A stretch of 64,000 bases of DNA, taken from positions 175,516 through 239,515 of the forward strand of contig JAGOLX010000002.1 of the NCBI GenBank assembly GCA_017993835.1, in the 5' to 3' direction. Below the pieces are notes generated by a model that was not told the origin of the DNA, did not search any database, and worked only from the letters and a program-made list of their open reading frames with translations. Every line of letters begins with the position of its first letter. Position 1 is the first letter of the stretch. The DNA is from Phycisphaerae bacterium. GTDB taxonomy: Bacteria > Planctomycetota > Phycisphaerae > Sedimentisphaerales > Anaerobacaceae. The position numbers and the translations under genes are program-made. Shown here piece after piece: positions 19,354 through 27,676 of this stretch.

Positions 19354-21324
19354 TCATGGATTCAGCAATGAGATCGCTCGCTCCAGGACGGTGTCGCGGC
19401 CCGCTCGGATGTCTTCGATGGTCGGCGTGACGAGATGGTGGGGCTCGATCCCGTGCAGGGGGGAGGGCATCTTGCCGTGCAGGGGGAAAGTCAGCGAGCA
19501 TCGCAAGGTCACGCCCGCTGGCAGGTCGATCCCTTTGGACCAGCCGCACGCGCCGATGGTCGGCGTGCCAACGAGAAGGGCGCCCGCCTCGAACATGCCC
19601 GACACGAAGTGCTCGCACGCGCTGGCGCAGCCTTCGTTCGTGAGGACCGCCACCTTGCCGGCATAGCACCAGAGCCCTCTGGGCTCCACGACGTTGATGA
19701 ACTTCTCGTAGGTGTCGGTGCCCGGCTTCCTCTGGAAGCTGATGCTCGCGACGACTTTGTGCGTAATGAATCGCGAGATGACCGTCTCCGCCAGTTCGTC
19801 TGCGCCGCCGCCGTTGTCGCGGACGTCGAGGATCAGGCAGGGTTTTTCGCGCAGCGTCTCGAGCAACTTGTCGAACTCCGAGTCCGAGAAGCCGCCCCAG
19901 CCGCGGATGCGGATGTAGCCCACGCGGTCGTCGATCTCGCGACTGGAAATCACGGATTCGCCCCCGCCGCCGTACCCTCCGCCGCCTCCGCGCGTCAGGA
20001 CCTTCTCGTAGGTCTCGCCGGTCGCGTTGCTCAGCTTCAGCTTGACCTGTGTGTCCGGCTCGCCCTCGAGAATCGTCCGACAGGCGGACCGGGCCCTGGC
20101 ATAGAGGGTCGCGCCGAACGCCTCCGGCCAAGTTCGCTCGAACCGCTCCTTCGCGTCGGCGCCGTCGATCTCCAGCACGATGTCGCCCGGCGTAATCCCG
20201 AGGTCCTTCGCACATTGCAGCACTACGACCTGGTTCTCGATCCATCCGACGCGAATGGGCGGCCCGACGAGATCCCGTCTTCCGTCCCAGTACAGGCTCG
20301 TATGGTAGTCGTTCAACCGTTGCACGAGCATGGCGTCCATGATGGGCAGTGCCTCGTACAACGCGTCCATGCCCTGGATTCGCTCCTTGCAGGCCTCGTA
20401 CCAGCTCTCGTCGAACGCGCCCGCGTATTCCATCATCGGGTAATTGTCCTTGAGCGAGCTCCAGAGCAGATCGAGGAAGCCCGCGGGCGTCCCGACCGTG
20501 GGCATGGGGGCATTCGGATCGACGCCCTTGGCCAGCAGCAGTTCCGCGATCTGCTCCAGCCCTCGCATCCTCGCCACCTGCAACGCCGTGAATCCGTACT
20601 GGTCTGTCACATTCAGCTCAGCGCCATGCGAGAGGCTCAACTCCGCGCCGGCCGTGTCCCCGCTGTGCAGGGCGGCCAGGAGTTTCTCCCCGAGGGCCTT
20701 GGCGTCCATCATCCGACAGGCGAAGCCCCACGACTGGCGACCGTTCTGCACCTTCAACAGGAGCTGGTTCGGACCGGCCCGGAACTGCACGGGAACCAGG
20801 TCGTCGTCCTCTTTCGCAGCACGGTCCGTCCAGTTCTCGTGGACCAGCTCGCCGTTGAGCCAGACCTTCACCGCGTCGTCGCTGCCGACGCCGAGCAGAG
20901 CCGATGTCTCCGCGGGCATATCGATCTGTGCCCAGGCATAGGAGATCACATACTCCTTGTACCCGAACCGCCGGACCAGATCGACGATGTCCGTCGGGCT
21001 ATCGACCTTCCGCCAGCGATACTCTTCTCCGTTCCTCTCGTGGATCATTTCTGTCGTCGGGCGGATCTGTGCCTCCCCGCCGTGCTCTGTCAGGAAATCG
21101 CGGTCGAACGCCTGACGCACGGCGTTCGGATCGTCCGGTTCCGGCGGTCCGTCGAAGACCGGAAACGGGTCGCTGACCAGCCACCGACTCATGAACACCC
21201 CCGGCTCCAGACCCTGATAGAACGCCGCCTGGGCGGGGGACAGCGGCTCCTGGGCCGCCCGGCCGCCCACGAATGATGCACACACGACAATGAAACCCGC
21301 CGCAACTCGCAAAGCAGACCGCAT
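19354..21324 (-). CDS. Secreted S41-family protease with ankyrin repeats and PDZ-like domain
   Basis: 656 residues from ATG 21324, which has GGGAG six bases upstream; the signal ends near GGRAAQE. Order: an N-terminal sandwich (60-200), two ankyrin-type repeats near 220-270 (YGFTALQVARMRGLEQIAELL), a helical part, a PDZ-like domain (LGITPGDIVLEIDG), a Gly-rich loop with nearly all Gly (GGGGGYGGGG) and the tail-specific protease core with ILDVRDNGGG and the nucleophile region NEGCASACEHF. C-terminal processing proteases of this class cut exported proteins at exposed ends. Ankyrin repeats in S41 proteins are uncommon. Confidence 0.85.
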   Translation of the reverse strand: MRSALRVAAGFIVVCASFVGGRAAQEPLSPAQAAFYQGLEPGVFMSRWLVSDPFPVFDGPPEPDDPNAVRQAFDRDFLTEHGGEAQIRPTTEMIHERNGEEYRWRKVDSPTDIVDLVRRFGYKEYVISYAWAQIDMPAETSALLGVGSDDAVKVWLNGELVHENWTDRAAKEDDDLVPVQFRAGPNQLLLKVQNGRQSWGFACRMMDAKALGEKLLAALHSGDTAGAELSLSHGAELNVTDQYGFTALQVARMRGLEQIAELLLAKGVDPNAPMPTVGTPAGFLDLLWSSLKDNYPMMEYAGAFDESWYEACKERIQGMDALYEALPIMDAMLVQRLNDYHTSLYWDGRRDLVGPPIRVGWIENQVVVLQCAKDLGITPGDIVLEIDGADAKERFERTWPEAFGATLYARARSACRTILEGEPDTQVKLKLSNATGETYEKVLTRGGGGGYGGGGESVISSREIDDRVGYIRIRGWGGFSDSEFDKLLETLREKPCLILDVRDNGGGADELAETVISRFITHKVVASISFQRKPGTDTYEKFINVVEPRGLWCYAGKVAVLTNEGCASACEHFVSGMFEAGALLVGTPTIGACGWSKGIDLPAGVTLRCSLTFPLHGKMPSPLHGIEPHHLVTPTIEDIRAGRDTVLERAISLLNP

Positions 21325-21472
21325 ATCACACTCCCGATGATTCTCCACGCAGACGTTCATCCGGACGACAACTCAACTACTAAGACGGTCGTGCGGCGAA
21401 TTCGTTACCTGTGTGTTGGGGGCTACTCCGCGATTGCCCGGAGCGTGCTACGGAGCCCGCGGTCTGTCTTGA

Positions 21473-21490
21473 GGCGGGCCTCCACCCGCC
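21473..21490. terminator. GC-rich hairpin after the lipoprotein gene
   Basis: GGCGGG (21473-21478) and CCCGCC (21485-21490) form a six-base stem with a six-base loop, 79 bases past the end of the minus-strand lipoprotein gene. No T-run follows, so it may be only a pausing or repeat structure. Confidence 0.3.
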
Positions 21491-21568
21491 GGCAGGTGGG
21501 CGATACCGCCAAACACCCGTGTTGCGCTTCGCGTGTTAATGTACCTGGAAGCATAGGGTCATCTTTTT

Positions 21569-22585
21569 CTACTTCCACCGAAGCTGCTTCAATTCTTCTT
21601 CGGTGCGGATGAACAGTACCGTGGGCTCCTTGCCTGGGTCGTCCCAGCTGCCATCGTTCAGCATAACGCACCCACCGCGTGGGCTGTGATTGTCGAAGGA
21701 GAACAATTCCGGCCCACCGCACTGATTCCAGCCACCGCCGGTTTCAAAGAGGAGCACCATATCGGATGGAGCATCAGGAGCCCAGTTAGCATTCATCGCA
21801 TAGTGGCATTTCGTGCCGTCGGCGCTGTGGTGGGTCAAATCACGCATCACGAGAGCCCGATCCTCCTTGCCACCATCCAACAGGACGTCACACCATCGGT
21901 CGCACGGAAGTGCGACGTTTGGTGTGCTATAACCGCAGTACATCCATAACTCCAAAAACAGATCGTACAGGTTGTGAGAACAGCGCGCACGCACGACCAT
22001 GCCTTCAATCTGCGGCGGGATAAACTGTGTGCTTGCCAAGTACTTGCCATACGCGAACCAATGCCCACTTGAATCGATGATCATATCCGGCATCGCCACG
22101 AATTCGGCCAACTGCTTGTCGTCTTTGTAACAGACAAAGCGAATGAAGTTGGCAAAACTCATAGGGCCCGTCCGCGACGGTATAAGAGACCCACCTTCTC
22201 GTAGATCATCGGTCAAAGCCTTGATGATTCGTGAATCAGTAATCGACAAGGTTCCAAGTGACCGAACGTATTCCCATTCCGGCGGAGTCAACATACTCGG
22301 ACATTCATCACCGCCAAAAAAGTGCCGCGACACCGAACGGGTATAGGTGACCTCAAGGCGCGTGCATCCAGTGATATCTGGAGCAACCGGTCTACTCTCT
22401 CCTGAGCCAGTACCGTCTGAAGACACCACCAGTTCGTCCTGTCTGGGACCAGGAGGTTGCGGAATACCCACTTGTTCGCGGCACCCTGGGAGTGATAGGA
22501 CCAGGATACACGCGCTCGTGATTCTTCTCAACGACCGCCCCGCACGTGACATGGTGTGTGGAACGTGCTCTCGCGTTGTCACCAT
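21569..22585 (-). CDS. Lipoprotein of unknown function with DUF1559-like C-terminus
   Basis: 338 residues. The signal ends with the lipobox LPGC. ATG 22585 has AGGGG eight bases upstream; an internal ATG at 22552 has none. The mature protein has several paired Cys residues and is rather acidic. Near the end HSPRGGCVMLNDGSW resembles the His-X9/10-Asp-Gly motif that closes DUF1559 pseudopilins, but no prepilin leader is present. The gene is richer in A and T than its neighbours. I do not recognise a family for the main body. Confidence 0.55.
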   Translation of the reverse strand: MVTTREHVPHTMSRAGRSLRRITSACILVLSLPGCREQVGIPQPPGPRQDELVVSSDGTGSGESRPVAPDITGCTRLEVTYTRSVSRHFFGGDECPSMLTPPEWEYVRSLGTLSITDSRIIKALTDDLREGGSLIPSRTGPMSFANFIRFVCYKDDKQLAEFVAMPDMIIDSSGHWFAYGKYLASTQFIPPQIEGMVVRARCSHNLYDLFLELWMYCGYSTPNVALPCDRWCDVLLDGGKEDRALVMRDLTHHSADGTKCHYAMNANWAPDAPSDMVLLFETGGGWNQCGGPELFSFDNHSPRGGCVMLNDGSWDDPGKEPTVLFIRTEEELKQLRWK

Positions 22586-22860
22586 AGAATAAACCCCTCT
22601 TGCTCGGCCATTTGTGCGATTCTGATCAACATGAATACCGGGGACAACTACCGGAGTATGAGCTTCGCTTCGTCGTGAGTGGATCCCCCGAGATCCGTTT
22701 CGCAACCAAGACGCGACGTTCGTTCGCATCATTCGCCGCCTTTTTCGCCAGAGAGGACGCCAGGCACACGGGGTCTTCGCCCTCATGTGGCTTCTTCCAT
22801 CCTCAATCGTCAATTCCTATCGCCATATTGCCCGAACCGGGTGGGATAGTCAAGAAAAAG

Positions 22861-23266
22861 GGCTCATCCGGTTTTCGCGTACTTCGATAGCTCTTGGGGA
22901 CGCCGTCCCCAAACCCCTGAGAGTTTCCGCTTTGGGCCAATAGCATGGTTAGGAGAGCCGCACGACATCCTGTGCGGTTGTCTTGGGCGTTCGGGGGATC
23001 AGCGTGCCGGCCCTCGGTGGGGCCCTTTCCCGATCCCTTGCAGACCGCAGAAGACGAGGGTGTTCTGGGCCTTGCCGTTGCGGAGGATAGGGCTCTGCTG
23101 AGAAGCAACCTGAGCGCCGCAGCGGCCCAGTAGCATGGCGGCGCCGCCTACAGGGGGCGTCAGCCCTCTTGCCCCTACTATGCTATTGGCCCAAGGCGAA
23201 AAATCTCCCCCACACGCCCGCTTCGGGCGTGCTTGGATCAGGAAGTACGCGAAAACCGGATGAGCC
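22861..23266. mobile_element. MITE-like non-autonomous transposable element
   Basis: The 25 bases at 22861-22885 (beginning GGCTCATCCGG) are the exact reverse complement of 23242-23266. The same 8 bases, AGAAAAAG, lie directly outside both ends (22853-22860 and 23267-23274), as expected of a target duplication. A second, perfect 15-bp inverted pair lies inside at 22932-22946 and 23180-23194, almost symmetrically 71-72 bases from the ends. No transposase frame fits in 406 bp, so it must move in trans. An 8-bp duplication is seen in several transposase families, so the helper cannot be named. Confidence 0.85.
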
Positions 23267-23476
23267 AGAAAAAGCAGCCGATTGGCTGTGTCACATTCGT
23301 GGGCGATCTCCGCGCCGTTGGCGAGTGGATGCGCAGACATCTGGGCGACCCAGCAACGCGGATGTACGGACTCGCCTATTCGCTACCCTCTATTCTGAGG
23401 GCCGGCCCCACCAGCCCCGCGAGGAACGTGGACTGCCTGATGTCGCAATTCGTCGGGCGTGGGATCGTGACGAGGC

Positions 23477-23505
23477 TTGTTCTTCCTGGCACGGGCCGTT
23501 ATAAT
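23477..23505 (+). promoter_or_regulatory. Sigma-70-type promoter for the two-component genes
   Basis: TTGTTC (23477-23482) and TATAAT (23500-23505) are separated by 17 bases. The kinase gene starts 82 bases further on. The match to consensus is good for -10 and fair for -35. Confidence 0.5.
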
Positions 23506-23587
23506 GGAATCTCTCTGGAAGGCCCGTGGGATTATCTGGAAAGGGATGCAACCGGACGGAACACGTCGAAAGGGAAACCGTACGAGA

Positions 23588-24784
23588 ATGGCACTGACGG
23601 GGTGCGCTCCAATGGACAAACGAGTAGCATGTGAAGGGCAGGCAGTTGTGCAGCCTGGCGATCCGACAGCGCGGGCGCTCCGCGAGCGGGTGAAGGAGTT
23701 GAGCTGCCTCTACTGCATCAATCGCGTATTCGAGGGAGCCATCGGGTCGCCTGACGAAGTGTTCCAGCGTATCGTTGAGTTGATACCGCCGGCGTGGCAA
23801 TACCCGGAAATTGCCTCGGCTCGTATCGTTCTCGATGAGAAGCGATACGAGACATCTGGTTTTGAGGAAGGCTGCGCGAGGCAGAGTTCCCGAGTGATCG
23901 TGGGTGCAGAGTGCAGAGGCGCCGTCGACGTGGTCTACCGAGAAATCAGACCAGCCCTGGACGAGGGGCCGTTCCTGAAGGACGAGCGGAGCCTGTTGGA
24001 CGCCATCGCCCGGCAGATCGCGGTCATTGTGGAGCACCAGGACGCCGAGCAGGAGCGAGCCCGCCTGCAGAAGCAGCTTATGCACGCAGACCGCCTGGCT
24101 ACTATTGGCCAATTGGCGGCGGGTGTCGCCCACGAGCTGAACGAGCCGCTGAGCAGCATCCTCGGTTTTGCCCAGTTGCTCAAACGCGACCCGGCACTGC
24201 CTGAGAGGGGCACGCAAGATGTCGAGAAGATCGTGACCGCTTCTCTCCATGCGCGAGAGATCATCAGGAAACTCCTGTTATTCGCCAGGCGGACACCCAC
24301 TTTCAAGGGACCTGTGGACCTGAACCAGGCAGTCCTGGGAGCGATCGACCTGTTCAAGCACCAGTTCGAGAAGGAAGGGATCGAGTTGTCCTGTGTACTC
24401 TGCCCCCAGATGCCCATGCTGGCTGCCGACGCGGGTCAGTTGACCCAAGTGCTGGTCAACCTCATGGTCAACGCAGTTCAGGCCATGCCGAATGGGGGAA
24501 GGCTCATCATACAGACACGTGTGCAGGAGGGGCGCGTCGTGTGCAGCGTCGAAGACACGGGAGTGGGCATGACCGAGGAGATTCTGGACCGGTTGTTCGT
24601 ACCCTTCTTCACGACCAAGGAGGTGAACCAGGGGACGGGTCTGGGTCTGCCCGTGGTCCATGGGATTGTCACCTCTCACGGCGGAACGATTGAGGTCGCG
24701 AGTACGCCCGGCAAGGGCACGACGTTCACCATTCGACTGCCTGTCGAGCCAGCCCTTGATCGGGAGAACAGGCCGGAATCATGA
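23588..24784 (+). CDS. GAF-type sensor histidine kinase (NtrB-like)
   Basis: 398 residues, without signal peptide or transmembrane segment, so a cytoplasmic sensor. Residues 30-150 form the GAF-like input module common in planctomycetal kinases (ELIPPAWQYPE, GPFLKDERSLL). HisKA follows with phospho-acceptor H182 in AAGVAHELNEP. The ATPase has N295 in NLMVNAVQAM, DTGVGM and GTGLGL. Start ATG 23588 is preferred; 23612 is possible. Its last four bases overlap the ATG of the sigma-54 activator, so the pair is coupled and forms an NtrBC-like system. Confidence 0.85.
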   Translation: MALTGCAPMDKRVACEGQAVVQPGDPTARALRERVKELSCLYCINRVFEGAIGSPDEVFQRIVELIPPAWQYPEIASARIVLDEKRYETSGFEEGCARQSSRVIVGAECRGAVDVVYREIRPALDEGPFLKDERSLLDAIARQIAVIVEHQDAEQERARLQKQLMHADRLATIGQLAAGVAHELNEPLSSILGFAQLLKRDPALPERGTQDVEKIVTASLHAREIIRKLLLFARRTPTFKGPVDLNQAVLGAIDLFKHQFEKEGIELSCVLCPQMPMLAADAGQLTQVLVNLMVNAVQAMPNGGRLIIQTRVQEGRVVCSVEDTGVGMTEEILDRLFVPFFTTKEVNQGTGLGLPVVHGIVTSHGGTIEVASTPGKGTTFTIRLPVEPALDRENRPES

Positions 24785-26130
24785 AGCCATCTGATGGGAA
24801 AGAGACGATTCTCGTTGTGGATGACACCGTCGGCACGCTGGAGGTCCTCCAGCGGAACCTGACGGCCGAAGGGTACACGACGTATACCGCTCCCAACGCC
24901 GTGGATGCCCTGAAGCTCCTTGACGGGGCACGGGTTGACCTCGTCATCACAGATCTCAAGATGCCCAAGATCAGCGGTGTCGATCTGATCCGGCACATCC
25001 GCGAGAACTACAAGGATACAGCGGTGATGATGATCACCGGGTATGCGACGGTGGAGAGCGCAGTGGAGGCGGTCAAGAGCGGGGCCGAGGAGTATGTGCC
25101 CAAGCCGTTCACCGATGGCGAACTTCTCGCCGCCGTGCGTCGCGTGCTGGATAAGCAGAGGCGCAGACGCGAGGCGGCGACAAGGCCTCCGGATCGACCG
25201 GAGTTGGTCCATGGTCTCATCGGCGAGTCGCCCGCGATGCAGAAGGTCTTTTCGGCGATCCACAAGGCGTCGTCGACCTCGGCGACGGTCCTGATCACCG
25301 GCGAGAGCGGCAGCGGCAAGGAACTGGTGGCGAGGGCGATTCACTACAGCAGTGCCCGGGCTTCCGCGCCGTTCGTGCCGGTCAACTGCGGCGGCATCCC
25401 CGAGAGCCTGCTGGAGAGCGAGCTGTTCGGGTACGTTAAAGGAGCGTTCACCGGCGCCCACGAGTCGCGGGCGGGCTTCTTCCAGACCGCGGACGGCGGC
25501 ACGATCTTCCTCGACGAGATCGGCGAGACGAGCATTGCCATGCAAGTCAAGCTCCTGCGGGTGCTGCAGGACAAGGAGGTCCGCATGGTGGGCGACTCGC
25601 GGGCCAGGAAGGTGGACGTGAGGATCATCGCCGCCACGAACAAGGACTTGCAGAGCCTCATTCAGAGCCGGGTGTTTCGCGAGGAGCTGTACTATCGCAT
25701 CAACGTCGTGACGATCGAGGTTCCGCCGCTGCGGGCCAGAAACGGCGACATTCCGTTGCTGATGCGGCACTTTGCACAGAAGTTCGCTTCGGAACTGGGC
25801 AAGACAGTCCCGCGTTTCACAGACAAAGCCATGGAGGCGATGCAGAATTACGCCTGGCCCGGCAATGCACGCGAACTGGAGAACGCAATTCAGCGAATCG
25901 TCGTGATGAACGATGAGCAGCAGATCGAGGTTCCGGATCTGCCATCGTTTGCGCGATTCTCGGTCCTGCGCACCACTGGTGTGGACCGGACGCTGGCCGA
26001 GGTGGAGGCGGACCACATCCGCAATGTGCTGGCGAACACCGGCGGCAACAAGACGCGAGCGGCCGAGATCCTCGGAATCGATCGCAAGACCCTGCGTAAG
26101 AAGCTCGCCGAATACCGCCTGGATTCATAG
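24781..26130 (+). CDS. NtrC-type sigma-54-dependent response regulator
   Basis: 449 residues in three domains. Receiver 8-122 with phospho-acceptor D58 (LVITDLKMP) and K108. AAA+ domain 146-375 with Walker A GESGSGKE (174-181), the sigma-54 contact loop GAFTGA (221-226) and Walker B GGTIFLDE (240-247). The C-terminal Fis-type helix-turn-helix is NKTRAAEILGIDRKTLRKKL. Such proteins form hexamers that open sigma-54 promoters. A textbook sigma-54 promoter lies 182 bases after its stop, so it probably controls the redox operon there. Confidence 0.93.
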   Translation: MKPSDGKETILVVDDTVGTLEVLQRNLTAEGYTTYTAPNAVDALKLLDGARVDLVITDLKMPKISGVDLIRHIRENYKDTAVMMITGYATVESAVEAVKSGAEEYVPKPFTDGELLAAVRRVLDKQRRRREAATRPPDRPELVHGLIGESPAMQKVFSAIHKASSTSATVLITGESGSGKELVARAIHYSSARASAPFVPVNCGGIPESLLESELFGYVKGAFTGAHESRAGFFQTADGGTIFLDEIGETSIAMQVKLLRVLQDKEVRMVGDSRARKVDVRIIAATNKDLQSLIQSRVFREELYYRINVVTIEVPPLRARNGDIPLLMRHFAQKFASELGKTVPRFTDKAMEAMQNYAWPGNARELENAIQRIVVMNDEQQIEVPDLPSFARFSVLRTTGVDRTLAEVEADHIRNVLANTGGNKTRAAEILGIDRKTLRKKLAEYRLDS

Positions 26131-26311
26131 AGAACAGGGTGGGGAAATCCTCCTCAGTGGCCCCGTTCTCCCCGCCATCGACGCTCCCATCAGGCACAAT
26201 CGCAGGGGGCGCTCCCTCCTGATCCAACAGCCCCATGACGGTGTCTAATGCCTTGTGAGGCAACGAATTGCGGCTGGAGGTCACACGAGCGATGCGAAGT
26301 CCTTCGGCCGA

Positions 26312-26327
26312 TGGCACGGGGATTGCT
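26312..26327 (+). promoter_or_regulatory. Sigma-54 (-24/-12) promoter of the redox operon
   Basis: TGGCAC at 26312-26317, five bases, then TTGCT at 26323-26327. This is the exact consensus with ten bases between the GG and GC dinucleotides. It is oriented to the genes from 26471 onward and lies directly after the sigma-54 activator gene. The rest of the 340-bp gap holds possible activator sites, for instance a 5-bp palindrome TGCCT-N4-AGGCA near 26250. Confidence 0.85.
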
Positions 26328-26470
26328 CTCCGAGTGCTTGTCTGTGACGAAGGCCGTTCCGCACAGTCACGAGGTCGTTGTGGATGGAGTGCCGTGTGGC
26401 GACGTCGCCGTGATCGCCTTCACCGACGCGATCTTGGCGACACATGCACAGAGAAAGGGAGGTTGTCGCT

Positions 26471-26752
26471 ATGGCAGTAGGAGGACAGTTTCTGGGCCTG
26501 TGCTCGACCTGCGACAGTCGGGCCATATGCACTCGACGCAAAGGAATCAGACTCCCCGTTCTGTTCTGCGAAGACTTCGATGACTCGACGCCGCCGCACA
26601 TGAAGAGCGAGCCGAGGCCGATCACTGAGGACAGGAAGACCGCCGTGGATGTCGATACGGCGATGGGACTGTGCTGCAACTGCGGGAATCGTGACTTCTG
26701 CCGCCTGCAAGATTCGCCCGGCGGGGTGTGGCACTGCGAGGAGTACTGTTAG
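26471..26752 (+). CDS. Twin-repeat cysteine-motif protein
   Basis: 93 residues. Two copies of GLCxxCxxxxxC followed by CE[DE][FY] are seen: GLCSTCDSRAIC with FCEDF, and GLCCNCGNRDFC with HCEEY. The spacing between Cys residues suggests two small metal (Zn or Fe-S) knuckles. It starts eight bases after GGGAGG and is the first gene of the sigma-54 operon. A role as a metal-binding or redox adaptor for the following complex is possible. I do not know a function for the family. Confidence 0.7.
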   Translation: MAVGGQFLGLCSTCDSRAICTRRKGIRLPVLFCEDFDDSTPPHMKSEPRPITEDRKTAVDVDTAMGLCCNCGNRDFCRLQDSPGGVWHCEEYC

Positions 26753-26800
26753 AGGGAAGTCGCCGCAACGGCCGGCATTTCGCACTGACCAGAGGTTCCA

Positions 26801-27676
26801 ATGGATGACCAGGTAGTTGAAGAAATCGTCGCACGACATCGCGGCTCGCTCGGAGGGATGCTGTCCATCCTCGCGGAAGTCCAGGCGAAGTACGGGTATC
26901 TGCCACAGGACGCCCTGCGTCGAATCGCCGCAGCGACCGGCGGCTCTCTGGCCGATATCTATGCCGTCGCTACGTTCTACAAGGCGTTCAGTTTGAGACC
27001 CCGCGGCAGACACCTCGTGTCCGTGTGCCTGGGCACGGCCTGCCACGTACGAGGGGCCCAGAAGATCGCGGACGAGTTCAGTCGGCAACTTGGCGTGGCG
27101 CCTGGAGAAACGACCTTGGACAAGGAGTTCTCCCTGGAGACGGTGAACTGTCTCGGCGCGTGTGCGTTGGGTCCGACCGTCGTCGTCGACCATCACTACT
27201 TCCGCCATGTCACGACGGCCAAGGTCCAGCACATCCTGGAACAGGCCCGCGGCGGGTTTGCGCAATCCGGCGCAGACGTCGATCACCGGGTATTTCCGAT
27301 CCGCGCGGGTTGTCCCCGCTGTGGTCATACCCTCATGGACGATGGACACATGATCCAGGGCCGTGCCTCCATTCGGCTGGCCGCCTCATCCGCCGGAAAG
27401 GCGGGCGCCGTGTGTCTGTCCGCTTTCTACGGGAGTCCCGACGCAGAATGTGACGCGGAGATTCCGGACGGCGCTCTGACGTCGCTGTCGTGTCCGCACT
27501 GTGGTCAGGAACTGTCCGGGGAATCGAGTTGTTCCGAGTGCGGTGCGACGATGGCCACGATGACGGCCGGGACGTACGCGGCCGTGCATATCTGCCCAAG
27601 ACGTGGATGCCCGGGACACCGGCTCGACCTCTTGAATTCGGTGCCGCGCACCTGCAAAAAGGGGAACCAGGAATGA
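26801..27676 (+). CDS. NuoE/HydC-like [2Fe-2S] thioredoxin-fold subunit
   Basis: 291 residues, about twice the part needed for NuoE. The first 150 match NuoE: C76 and C81 in SVCLGTACHVRG, C117 and C121 in NCLGACALGP bind the [2Fe-2S]. The extension has further zinc-ribbon pairs (CPRCGH, CPHCGQ, CSECGA and CPRRGCPGH). It is the small electron-carrying subunit of NADH-dependent, often electron-bifurcating, flavoprotein complexes. The ATG of the next gene overlaps its stop (ATGA), which implies coupled synthesis. Confidence 0.88.
   Translation: MDDQVVEEIVARHRGSLGGMLSILAEVQAKYGYLPQDALRRIAAATGGSLADIYAVATFYKAFSLRPRGRHLVSVCLGTACHVRGAQKIADEFSRQLGVAPGETTLDKEFSLETVNCLGACALGPTVVVDHHYFRHVTTAKVQHILEQARGGFAQSGADVDHRVFPIRAGCPRCGHTLMDDGHMIQGRASIRLAASSAGKAGAVCLSAFYGSPDAECDAEIPDGALTSLSCPHCGQELSGESSCSECGATMATMTAGTYAAVHICPRRGCPGHRLDLLNSVPRTCKKGNQE

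Noticed and set aside
22945..23340. Short open frames inside the MITE
   Set aside because: They run over the element end on both strands, lack binding sites and do not resemble a transposase.
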